Shown here: positions 1 through 10,396 of the stretch, piece by piece | Numbering within the stretch: the stretch's first letter is position 1 | Layout: each line of letters opens with the position of its first letter | NCBI GenBank assembly: GCA_963855995.1 | Contig: OY979719.1 | Coordinates: 620,001-684,000 of the forward strand | Source of the DNA: Muricea muricata | Lineage: Eukaryota > Cnidaria > Anthozoa > Malacalcyonacea > Plexauridae | Direction of reading: 5' to 3' | DNA: 64,000 nt | The notes under the pieces: model-generated | What the model saw: only the letters and a program-made list of their open reading frames with translations | Told to the model about the DNA's origin: nothing | Databases searched by the model: none | Position numbers and translations under genes: made by a program

Positions 1-90
1 TTTTAAAGGCTCTAAAGTGTTTGCGCATCTTTGCGCATCCATGCTCCTGTACCGTAAGCTTTGGGAAAAAGTCTGCCATATACATTTGGC

Positions 91-245
91 ACAGTGTAGT
101 GGTTTAGGTGACTAAACCACTACACTGTAGTTTTACAGTGTAGTGGTTTAGTGGTGCCTTGAAGTCTTCTCGTTGTTATTTCTCGATGAAGACAACTTGT
201 CTTCTTGAACGAAGGGAAATAACGGCGAGAAGTCTTCAAAGCACC
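91..245. repeat. Two adjacent hairpins
   Basis: ACAGTGTAGTGGTTTA is followed by its complement and then by a third, direct copy (91-150). It is followed by a palindrome at 152-245 with arms GTGCCTTGAAGTCTTCTCG and CGAGAAGTCTTCAAAGCAC. Probably MITE remnants. Confidence 0.8.
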
Positions 246-1877
246 AACCCTACAGGTCTGTCCCCAACAGTCACGTTAAGGAAATTTGCTTAAATATTAG
301 TTAAATACACTGAGCAAATAACGTATGCCTCCTTGGCCTCGCGGTACTGCCTAGTGTTTTCCTGCACTCCACACCCAGCTTTGAGTTGAGTTTTGCGTGG
401 ATCGTCGACCAGTCTGTCCAACTGAGCGAGTGAAGAATTGTAAGTTGGACTTGACCTGTCGACGAACCACCCAAAACCAAAGTCAAACGATGTGGACAAT
501 CAGGAAGACAGTTACCTTTACCTCTCGGCCACGGAGGGAAAGATATTTGCAAACAAAAACTCAAACGGGTCATTCCTTGTTCATCAGCATGCAAATAAAA
601 AAAATATACAAAAAAGCACCTTACATGCGTTTTTTGAGCGAATTAACTGAGTAAACTAGAAGTAAAGAAGTAGAAGAAAGACCTGAGTTAGAAATAATGT
701 TAAAAACACTTCGCTCGCGCAATAAAATCCTTTTTACATTTTCGTACATAGACTCTTAAACATTATACATACGGGTATTTCCTTGCGGACAATGGTCATC
801 TGACGTCATTTGCTGCTTGTCTTCGAAGGAAAGGCTTCGTTGAAAATTTCTCCGCTTGGACAGAATATTCAGGCTCCAAAAGTCTTCAAAAAGTCTTCAA
901 ACTGCTGATTGATTCAACAAAAATGACAAGGACGATACAAGGAAGACATCTGGGCGAAATTCGAGGTAAAATGACGAAGAAATGGGAAAAAATTGCGAAG
1001 CAAATCTGGAACCTTCGAGGGGCATTCAAAATCAAAATGGCGTCGTCTTCTTGTCCAATCTAAAGATCCAAGGAAAATCGCTTTAGAGTGGTTGGATATC
1101 AATAATATTGGATTGTTGTTGCACATGTAAGTATGCTCTAACTACTCTACGTACGTTTTAGCTGTTAAATGTTATCTTCTTTGACAAAAATTCGATCTGC
1201 TTATACCAGGTCGAAAGTTCATTGTTTAAATTTAATAACATATTGACTGAATTATATTTTTTCTGGCTAGAACGTAAGAATGGAATACCGGTGACATTAT
1301 TAATACACAACCTTTTCAAGGTAAAATAATTTTTATCCACAGTCTGGGTCATTTTGCTCAACAACTGATTCAGGCAAACATTATATTATATTTCGTTTTA
1401 CATTTTAGATATTCCAGAGATATAGCAAGACAACCACGTGACAATACGATGCGAGAAGCCAACAAAAAGGGACACTGATGATGATTTAATGGTAAGAAAA
1501 TATACTTGCTATTATTGTAAATTTTTCAATCGCCCCCCCCCCCATATTTAGAAATTTACTTGCAAAAATTAATTCGGCCATCTGTTTGGTAAGCTTCTTT
1601 CCTGAAATTTTTTTCGTGGTCAAAATTATTTTTGGCAATGAGAGCAGTGAGCATGCCCTGTTCTTTTTCAAACCTTTCTCTCCAGTAAGCTTAATAGTGA
1701 TTTCTCATGTATCAACTGCTGTAACAATAATCTCTTCACTTTTCTTTACAAACTGTATTAGGGACTTACTTTTATTGTTTCTTTCTTGTTTCTTTTTCTT
1801 TAAAACTTTTTCTGTCTGCTCATACACTACAATCTATCAATGAACAGAAAACTCAGATTTCAAGTTCGAAGGCAATT

Positions 1878-2283
1878 CCTCGCTAGGAATAAACCATTCC
1901 CCTTTTAGAAAACTTTTGAGTTAGGAATATTCATTAGCACAGCTGGAAAGAGCATCCTAAATTTAGTAAAATGGTGAAGTTTGGTAGCAAAATATTGTAA
2001 AATGTGGAAAATACAGTCCTGCGAAGTTAGAAAATTTTGTATACTTTTGTATTACGCGCGGAAAAGTGTAATCAGAATTCGAAATGTGATTACACTCTTC
2101 CGCGCATAATACAAAAGTAAGTACAAAATTCGCAAACTTCACAGGACTATATTTTTCACATTTTACAACATTTTTTAACCGAACTTTATCATTTTACTAA
2201 ATTTAGGATGCTCTTTCCAGCTGTGCTAATGAATATTCCTAATTCAAACGTTTGTCTAAAAAGGGGAATGGTCTATTAACAAC
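1878..2283. mobile_element. Palindromic MITE, copy A
   Basis: A foldback element of about 400 bp. The left arm begins near GGAATAAACCATTCCCCTTTT and the right arm ends with its complement. The inner core includes AAAGAGCATCCTAAATTTAG and TATTACGCGCGGAAAAGTG. Duplication unit 2 lacks it. It shares its core with copy B at 38343-38751. Confidence 0.85.
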
Positions 2284-3050
2284 TGATTTAATCAGTGCTC
2301 ACCTGACGTTTGAACCGTGTTTTATTTGGTAGTCTGAATTTCGTGATCTAATCCAATCTTCATCCTGTTGAAATCTTTCTTTGCCCCCCTCCTCACTATC
2401 CCCCTCCTAGGGTCTGTACTCCTCCTATAAGGTATACTTTAAGCTATTCATTTGTCGTAGTTACTGGAGAATTATTCATTTAGTTTGACAATTACATTTA
2501 TTTGATAACTACAGTGAAACATGTACTTTTATTGCCCCTTCGTCACCTAGCCCTAGCAAACTTGGCTAGTTACCCGGGTTTACCGATATTTCACAGCCCT
2601 GTCAATATTCTTCACCGGTGCACCCGGAATAAACCTACGACTGTCGGCAGAGCGTTGACTAACTCCTCATATAAGTGTCACGATTCTTAACTGAGGATTG
2701 AACCAACGATCGCAGGGATGGCAGGCGTTGCTCTGACGATTGGGCCAATTAGTCATTACTGTGTAGAATCAAACAATCAAGACGAAAAATTCTCCCGCGT
2801 AGTCTTGTGTTTCACTGTAGCTATTTTACAAAGCAGTTACGAATTAGTTTTCTGAGGAGATAGCGTCATCAATGAATTCGGGATGTTGCCCGCGCGCATG
2901 GATGACGCTATCGTGAACAGAAAAACATTTGGTATTTTATTACTTTCACAACGTAACAAAAAAATATTGCGATCATTCTTGAGGGTTAGCTTCAATCTCC
3001 TAACGTATGCAGTCAATACTTTGTATTTTAAAAACCTTTTCCCGGGGGTG

Positions 3051-3140
3051 TTTTAAGTGAACCCAAATAGATCTTATACTCCCGGCATTATGCCGGTTGT
3101 TTTTAGAAGAGTATAAGATCTATTTGGGTTCACTTAAGAC
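3051..3140. repeat. 29-bp-arm palindrome within duplication unit 1
   Basis: TTAAGTGAACCCAAATAGAT is followed by TCTTATACTC, a short GC-rich centre, and then the exact complement. Unit 2 has only a single arm (near 5850), so unit 1 gained an inverted copy of its own arm and the adjacent GGTTGTTTTTAGA. Confidence 0.85.
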
Positions 3141-3732
3141 GGCATTCAACTTTTTATTTAAAAATGTCATCCAGTTTTTCTTAAAAAAATTAACTGCGTG
3201 CGTGAAAATGACGCACAAGAATGCCTTCAAATTTTGTGTTGCGTTTTTTCTTGAGCTTGAGTTGTCCTTCCATATATACAGTTTAGTGTTTACACGCGTA
3301 CACGATTGCCAGCTGGTGCATTGCAACTGGAATATTGTCATTTTTTCAGTGGATTTTTGTCATTTCGAGAATTTTGTTCGTTGACTGCCCTCTGTGACAT
3401 GCTACGCCTATTGTGATTATTTAGTCCTCTCAATGTTGTAGGATCTTATCTTGTAAAAGTCTTCTAAACATCGTAATTATATATTTTTAAGGACTCCAAG
3501 TGAGAAAGTGAATACACCAACCCAGGACAAAACACGATGGGAAAGAGCTGATATGGACCTAAGAAATGAATCCCTAGCTGTGCCATAAAAATATGCCAGG
3601 ACGCAAATACCACCGCAATGTATGGTTTGTCAAAGTCATTTATAATCAAATTTCCTTACGTTTCTAATATTCTGAAATACTGCTTTCTATGTAATACGAA
3701 TTTTCTCCTTATTTTATGATGACCTACTGGAT

Positions 3733-3860
3733 ATGAATGATCCTCTTACCTCCTGGACCGACGTGATGTTCCGTGAAGAGTGGCACTGATGGCACTGATC
3801 ATAAACAGCATGATGAAACTAGACCAATCGTAGCAACAACGATCTCCGGACAGAATAAAC
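3733..3860 (+). pseudogene. Broken duplicate of the 6509-6640 exon
   Basis: This segment aligns with the exon at 6509-6640, sharing the ATG, CTCTTACCTCCTGGACC and the GTAAGTTTC donor. It carries a net deletion after GTGAAGAG that shifts the frame, plus a substitution giving an in-frame TAG (CAATCGTAGCAAC). It lies in the first unit of the 1.56-6.80 kb tandem duplication. Confidence 0.5.
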
Positions 3861-4164
3861 GTAAGTTTCTTTGCTAGTTCATCTTTCACTATTCTTTGCT
3901 TCGTAAATCTATCGCAAATTTTGCAATAAAGGTATTAATATGGCAATATAAATTAAGATCTCGAAGAACGTTGTCATCATCGGGAGGGCAATTAAATTAA
4001 GGCACACAAAGTAATAAGATCGTTCGCTGCCTGAAAAAACAATTGCTCTGCTTGTGACATCATGGGCTTTTTAAATATCCAAGATTTGGCAGATGACTAG
4101 TGACTTTGTCCTTCAATATTTCAGAAATAGTCCGGCAGATAGAAGCCGATATACTTACCATATC

Positions 4165-4770
4165 GAGGGCCAATTCCATTTTAGTTTTATCTTGTTCCTT
4201 TAAGGTTAGTACGTATGTTTCTGAATGTTGGCCGCATTGAAATTTCTTGTGGGCTCTTGCCAACAGGTTTTTGTACGATATTATATCATAAAACTGCATA
4301 ACTGTCAAAAAAGGTGGTATTTCAAGTTCAATTTTAGAAAAAATAACTTGCATCAACAGAAAACTCGCAAAAAACTAAATGGCAGAGATTTAAATGGCCA
4401 CCTCGATTTTTCAAGCGGTTTTCAAGTTATTGACCTTCAAACTACGAAAAAATGCTAAAATCGCGCAAAAAACCTGGGCAACGTACGGTTGGTATCAAAG
4501 GCTGATAACTCACTAATTGAAAAAAATTAGCCTTATCAGAGTGGCCATTTAAATGTCTTATAATTAGTTTTTTACGAGGTTTATGTTGATGCAAGTTATT
4601 TTTCCTAAAATTGAACTTGAAATATCACCTTTTTGACAGTAATACAGTTTTATAGTATAACGTGAACACCTATTGGCAAGAGCCCACGCAAAATTTCAAC
4701 GCAGGTAACATTCAGAAATATACTTACTAACCTTGAAGGAACAAGATAAAACCAAAATGAAACTTTTCTC
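4165..4770. mobile_element. Foldback element at the end of duplication unit 1
   Basis: Left-arm sequence (TTTTATCTTGTTCC, GGGCTCTTGCCAA, TTGCATCAACA) recurs in reverse complement on the right (GGAACAAGATAAAA, TTGGCAAGAGCCC, TGTTGATGCAA). Arms are about 220 bp around a spacer of about 150 bp. No coding capacity. Confidence 0.8.
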
Positions 4771-4789
4771 GGGCTGGCTTCGTCACTGA

Positions 4790-6800
4790 TTCAGCCATCT
4801 GTTTGTTAAGCGTCTTTCTTGAACTTTTTTCTCTTGGTGAAAATTATTTTTGACAATGAAAGCGATGAACACACTCTGCTTTCTTTTAAATCTTTTCTCC
4901 AGTGTAAGAATAATAGTGACTTCTCATGTATCAACTGCTGTATTAATAGTCTCTTCATTTTTCTTTACCAATTGTATTAGAACTTACTTTTATTGTTTTT
5001 CTTGTTTCTTTTTCTTTAAAACTTCATCTGCCGACTGATACAGTACGCTGCAATCTATCAAGGAACAGGAAATTCAGTCTTTATTCCAATATTTATCCTG
5101 TTGAAATCCTTTCTCCCTCTCCACTATCCTTCTCCCAGGGTAGCACCACATTTTCTGACTCCAACCTAATCTTTCTTCTGTACCTCCTTATCCCCTGTAC
5201 TCCTCCTATATAATATACTTTAAGTTATTCATTTGTCGTAGGTACTGGAGAATTTTTCATTTAGTTTGACGATTACATTTATATGAAAACTACAGTGACA
5301 CACGTACTTTTATTGCCCTTCGCCACCTAGCCCTAAGAACCTTGGCTAGTAATCCGGGTTCTTTCAATTACCGATATTTCACAGTTCTAATCACGTTGTC
5401 AATATTCTTCACCGGGGGAACCCCGAATAAACCTACGACTGTCGGCAGAGCGTTGATTAACTCCTCATATAAGTGTCACGAATCTTAAGTGAGGATTGAA
5501 GAAACAATCTCAGGGATGGCAGGCGTTGCTCTGACGATTGGGCCAATTAGTCATTACTGTGTAGAATCAAACAATCAAGACGAAAAATTCTCCCGCGTAG
5601 TCTTGTGTTTCACTGTAGCTATTTTACAAAGCAGTTACGAATTAGTTTCCTGAGGAGATAGCGTCATCAATGAATTCGGGATGTTGCCCGCGCGCATAGA
5701 TGACGCTATCCTGAACAGAAAACCAGTTGGTATTTTATTACTTTCACAACGTAACAAAAAAATATTGCGATCATTCTTGAGCGTTCGTTTCAATCTCCTA
5801 ACGTACGCAGTCAAATACTTTGTATTTTAAAAACCTTTTCCCCGTGTTTTAAGCGAACGCAAATTAATTTTATACTCCTCTAAAAACAACCAGCATTCAA
5901 CTTTTTATTTACAAATATCATCCAGTTTTTCTTGGTCCAAATTTTGTAAAAATAATTAACTGCGCACGCGTAATGACGCCCAAGAATGGCTTCAAATTCT
6001 CCATTTTGTGTTGCGTTTTTTCTTGAGCTTGAGTTGTCCTTCCATGAATAAAGTTTAGTGCGTACACGCGTACACGATTGCCAGCTGGTGCATTGCAACT
6101 GGAATATTGTCATTTTCTACGGATTTTAGTCATTTTGGGAATTTTGTCCGTTGACTGCCCTCTGTGACATGCTACGTCTATTGTGATAATTTAGACCTCT
6201 CAATAACCTAGTTTTTTTATCTTATCTTGTAAAAGTTTTCTAAACATAGTAATTATTCAATTTTTAAGAATTCCAAGTGAAAAGTGAATACACCAACTCA
6301 GGACAAAACTCAACGGGAAAGAACTGATATGGACCTAAGAAGTGAATCACTAGCTGTGCCATAAAAATATGTGAAGATGCAAATACTATCGCAATGTACG
6401 GTTTGTCAAAGTCATTTATAATCAAATTTCCTTACGTTTCTAATATTCTGAAACATTGCTTTCTATATAATACGAATTTTCTTCTTATTTTATGATGATC
6501 TACTGGATATGAGTGAGCCTCTTACCTCCTGGACCAACGTGATGTTCCGTGAAGAGAGAGCGAGTCTGATGACACTGATCATAAACAGCATGATGAAACT
6601 AGACCAATCGAAGCAAAGACGATCCCTTGATAGAATGAAAGTAAGTTTCTTTATTAGTTCATTTTTCAATTCCTTGCTTCGTAAACCTATCGCAAATTTT
6701 GCAATAAAGGTATATATGGCAATATAAATTAAGGTCTCAAACACGATGTCATTATCGGGAGTGCAGTTAAATTAAGGCACACAAAATAATAGGACCATTT
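4790..6800 (+). repeat. Tandem segmental duplication, unit 2
   Basis: The copy of 1560-4025 without the palindromic MITE: the uninterrupted site reads AAATTCAGTCTTTATTCC near 5070. It retains the intact version of the candidate exon at 6509-6640. The GATAGCGTCATC..GATGACGCTATC hairpin is present in both units (about 2857 and 5657). Confidence 0.88.
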
Positions 6801-7660
6801 GCTACCGGAAGCGATATAAACAGAATTCGATGTTTCGAAAGAAGAAACTTTTTGAGCGAAGAAAACGTCGGGAAGTTAGTAGTCACTACTAAGTTTGTCT
6901 CGTTTTATAGTAATTTAAAATCATAAGTAAGCAAAAATACTTAACGGAATTATTACTGTAAAATCAGTCACATACAAGAAAAGTAGTTTGTATAGGAAAT
7001 TACACGGTCCGAGAAGTATTAATGGAAATCACACGCGTGACTGTTTGGCGAAATGTCTATAATAGCGCGAGTGCTAAGCAAGAGCGGTATTATGAATATT
7101 TCGCCAAACAGCAGTGGCGGATCTAGCGTAAGTCAAAATAAATTACCACAGCTCATTCTAGGATATATTTACATTTTGAAATACCTTTAAAGCAAGTTCA
7201 TTGGTTAGATTTTATTCTTTTGAAATCTATAACCAATGACATTGTTATAAAGTTATTTTGAATTTAAAATTGAGCTGCTATAATTTATTTTGACTTACCC
7301 TGGATCCGCCACTGGCCAAACACAAGTGTGATTTTTCATTAATACCTCAAGGATAAGTGTAGTTTCCTATTAATATCATTTTGTCACCAAAGTTTTTAGT
7401 TTTTAAAAATCGCGCGCGGGCTCGCGATCCATGCCGATTAATTTTTAATCGGCACACTATGCCGATTAATGATTAATCGGCGCAGTTCTTAGCCAATCAG
7501 AATCCAGTAAACAAAGAAAAATGATATTAATAATTTAATCGTAATTATTATCTAACGGATACGATTTTTTTCGTTTCCAAAGGTGATGGGGTGTAAGGGA
7601 ACGCAAAAGAAAAAGACCAGAATGCAGAAGCTTGGACGACATAGACCAACAAATCAATAA
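6509..7660 (+). CDS. Candidate two-exon small protein (69 residues)
   Basis: An ATG at 6509 opens 44 codons (MSEPLTSWTNVMFREERASL onward) that stop exactly at a consensus donor (AATGAAA/GTAAGT, exon 6509-6640). A consensus acceptor at 7581-7582 (TTTCCAAAG) leads in frame to 25 more codons and a stop (exon 7583-7660). The second exon is strongly basic (KGTQKKKTRMQKLGRHRP). I recognise no family. Favouring a gene: paired consensus splice sites and frame retention. Against: short length, no homology, and a neighbouring duplicate copy that is broken. It may be the 3' end of a longer gene whose earlier exons I could not identify. The 942-bp intron contains a nested pair of MITEs. Confidence 0.3.
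6990..7370. mobile_element. Outer palindromic MITE, split by a second MITE
   Basis: Left arm ATAGGAAATTACACGGTCC through GTGACTGTTTGGCGAAAT; its complement resumes at ATTTCGCCAAACA and, after the inner element, continues CAAGTGTGATTTTTCATTAA to TTTCCTAT. The break at GCCAAACA is the target-site duplication of the inner element. Confidence 0.75.
7112..7314. mobile_element. hAT-type MITE nested in another MITE
   Basis: Terminal inverted repeats CAGTGGCGGATCTAGCGTAA and the complement of TTACCCTGGATCCGCCACTG. The 8-bp duplication GCCAAACA flanks it at 7103-7110 and 7315-7322 with one extra base on the left. CAGTGGCGGATC ends and 8-bp duplications are hAT hallmarks. Confidence 0.85.
7419..7475. 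repeat. Twin GCCGATTAAT hairpins
   Basis: ATGCCGATTAATTTTTAATC and ATGCCGATTAATGATTAATC follow each other, each a near-perfect hairpin. Confidence 0.8.
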
Positions 7661-8140
7661 CAATCAATCAACAAGAATGAGAAGACACAACATCGAAATA
7701 GAAAGTAGTGGTAATTTACAAGTTAGTAGAAAGCAAGATACTTATTTAAAAAATCAAAGGGGATTCAAGTAAATTTTAATGTTACTCGTTGAACAAAACG
7801 ATTGTTTTTCCGTTGTGAAAAAAGCAACAAGAATAATTAAATACATGGAATATGTTAAGAGTTTCTAAGTCTTGCAATAACGACACTTTTGTTTGGTTTC
7901 AAATATTGGGTTCAAAAAATCATGTAAAAATATAATGGTCAATGTTGAGAATATTTTTGAAAGAAACAATACCTTAACGCCAGTAAATTTTGCCTTTAAC
8001 ATTTGGATTGTAGCTATTTCTACAAACAAAACAAAGTAATGCATGTTGGTTAATATTCAGGATTGAACGTTTTACAAAAATGAGTTTCGAGTAATACTAA
8101 GTTGACGTATTTTGTGATTTTTGATTATCCTATCTTATTA

Positions 8141-8347
8141 TACAAGGTGCCCCACCAGTAAATAAGTGCACGGTATGGTGCTATTCGGAATTTAAAATTT
8201 ACAATTAGTGCTATAGACGATTCAAATTCTAACAATAGGTGCTTCTCAAAGATACTAGGGATACGATGGGGCACTAATAGTCTTGGGCTATTTAAATTTT
8301 AACAATAAGTGATTTCAATAGCGTCTTCTTTTTTGGGGCACCCTGTA
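8141..8347. mobile_element. MITE with TACAAGGTGCCCCA ends
   Basis: TACAAGGTGCCCCA at the left and TGGGGCACCCTGTA at the right form terminal inverted repeats 207 bp apart. The interior is AT-rich with repeated TTCAAATTCTAACAATA-like segments. Ends beginning TA could reflect TA target preference. Confidence 0.65.
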
Positions 8348-9980
8348 CAGGGTGAGTAAAAAAAAACTGATGCCCTTTCAAATTCAAATTAGCCGCGAAT
8401 TTCATTACGGAACTTTAGGTATTCCCATAGGTATACAGAAAACAGATCGTGACTAAATACACAGTACAGGATGAGTAAAGAATGAGCATTTTTATTTAAT
8501 TCCCAGGGGAATTTAATATTTGTTTGTTCCTTAGTTAATTTGATTCATTGACAGTAACCATCAAATCAGTAGGATCATTATATTTTGCGCATTTTTAATT
8601 CCCTAGGGAATACACTATACTTTGCTTTCACGCTAGAGGTTTGACTTTGTAATGAGAATCCTCTTTGATTATAAATATATTAGGTATCTTGGTGCTTTCG
8701 AGTTTGTTTTAGTAAGCAGGAACAATGGGACGATTATGCCATTGTTTGTACGCACTAAAGCCAATTACGGAAGTGGTTTAAGAGCAGCCGCGAGGTACCA
8801 TGCTAATGAAGGCGTTTCGGTTAAATGAGTATGAGAATTGCGGTGAAGTTTTGAAATATTTTGATGCTTTGAGCTATGTAGAGTAACTGTGCTAGATATA
8901 GGGACCTTAAATTACACAGCAGCTATACGGTTAAGAACCTAAATTCCAATAGATGAGTCTTGAGTGAAAAAACTTGAGTTTTTAACGTTTTCAAATGATT
9001 TAAACTCTTTGTATTCTCATGCTTATTTGACCCAGCCTTAGACTTAGGTAAGTATTAGGTTTATATTTATTTCGGTCCAGTTAACACAACGAGAAGCCCA
9101 TGCCCTTTCAGCTAAGGTTTTACGCTTGAAAACGCAATCAAATACTCAGCCTAAGTGGGTTTAAGTAGCTAGAGATAACGTAATTTATCTTTTTATTTTC
9201 TTTTTTTGTTTATAACGTAATTTATTAGCTAAATGTATGGACTGTGAGGGTGTGCGCCGTGTGTAAGTTGCATGGGGTTAGGCTTATTAAAGGAATTAAA
9301 ATTTTTGAAAGTATGTTTCACCAAATTCTACCATTTGAAGGTCATATTAATGAAAAAGTTTCCTGAGTAAATATTATTATCATTATGAAAACAACACAGC
9401 TAACATTGATTTTTATTATTCCCAACCTTTTTTAGTAGTATTAGTGCATGCCATAATAAGAAATTTTGAACGAAATTGCGGCTCAAGTTTTGTATATTTT
9501 TGCAAGTTTCATGCATATATAAAACAGCAGGCAGCTCACCTGTTTGTATATAGGACCTTTTTAGGATTTTTTCTTTGCGTATGGCCTAAAATATCGGAAT
9601 AAATAACATTCACTATACATACTTTAACGAAATTTTAATTCTTTTAATTTTCGTATTTGGGTGGCAGTCGGGGTGGTGGTGGTGCATGCGGGTTTATCAG
9701 CTGTGAGTGACTGTGCGATGGTGAGGAAAGTGAACGTAACGAATGGAATGCAGGAGTTTAGGACCGAGGAAGACAGCTTAGAACTGAGGCAGGTAGGCAG
9801 TCGGTAGGATCAGCGGGGGGCACTTGTCATTTGGCTTTGGGAATCAAATTTGCATGGTGAATATTTAAGTCCACTAACGTTTGTTGTTTTAATTTGTCAG
9901 GTATGCGCGGCTGCTCTCTAGGGAAGATCAACTTAGCAATTTGCATTAGCATTTGCAAGGTTGGTCTTCTCTTTGCCGGC

Positions 9981-10095
9981 TACCCCGGCCAGCTCTCCGA
10001 GTGCTACTTCCACCGTAATTAAGTAGAAGTACTTAACTATATGTACAAGTACTTCTACTTAGGTGGAAGTAGCACTTGGGGAGCTGGCCGGGGTA
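9981..10095. repeat. Near-perfect palindrome, ~50-bp arms
   Basis: TACCCCGGCCAGCTCTCCGA on the left pairs with the right arm ending GGGGAGCTGGCCGGGGTA. The centre contains AGTAGAAGTACTT repeats. GC-rich tips in AT-rich surroundings suggest a small foldback transposon. Confidence 0.85.
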
Positions 10096-10325
10096 GGGGG
10101 ATTTTTTTTATTCAATTTCTCAATTCCCATGGGAATTGAATTTTTAATTAAAAAAGGGTCACATGTAAATTTTGTAAACAATTTATTGAAAAGACTTTGT
10201 AAATACGACATTTCAATAACAATAAAAAGAGATTAACTAACACACAAACTTGTACTTATTCAAATAACAATAGAAGAAAACACAACATGGCACAAAGAGG
10301 ACAAACTAACATTGCACTTAGCAGA

Positions 10326-10396
10326 AGTGAATGAACACAAGTGAATGAACACAAGTGAATGAACACAAGTGAATAAACACAAGTGAATGAACACAA
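10326..10396 (+). repeat. 14-bp minisatellite, five copies
   Basis: GTGAATGAACACAA is repeated five times, one copy with a substitution (GTGAATAAACACAA). Confidence 0.95.

Larger units (their letters stand above)
1560..4025 (+). repeat. Tandem segmental duplication, unit 1
   Basis: It aligns with 4790-6800. Examples are CCATCTGTTTG at 1578 versus 4795, CATTTGTCGTAG at 2449 versus 5230, TGCCCGCGCGCAT at 2888 versus 5685, and GATTGCCAGCTGGTGCATTG near 3304 versus 6076. The offset changes from about 3220 to 2775 because unit 1 holds an extra palindromic insertion (about 1857-2345). Unit 1 also has an inverted rearrangement at 3051-3140. Confidence 0.88.
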
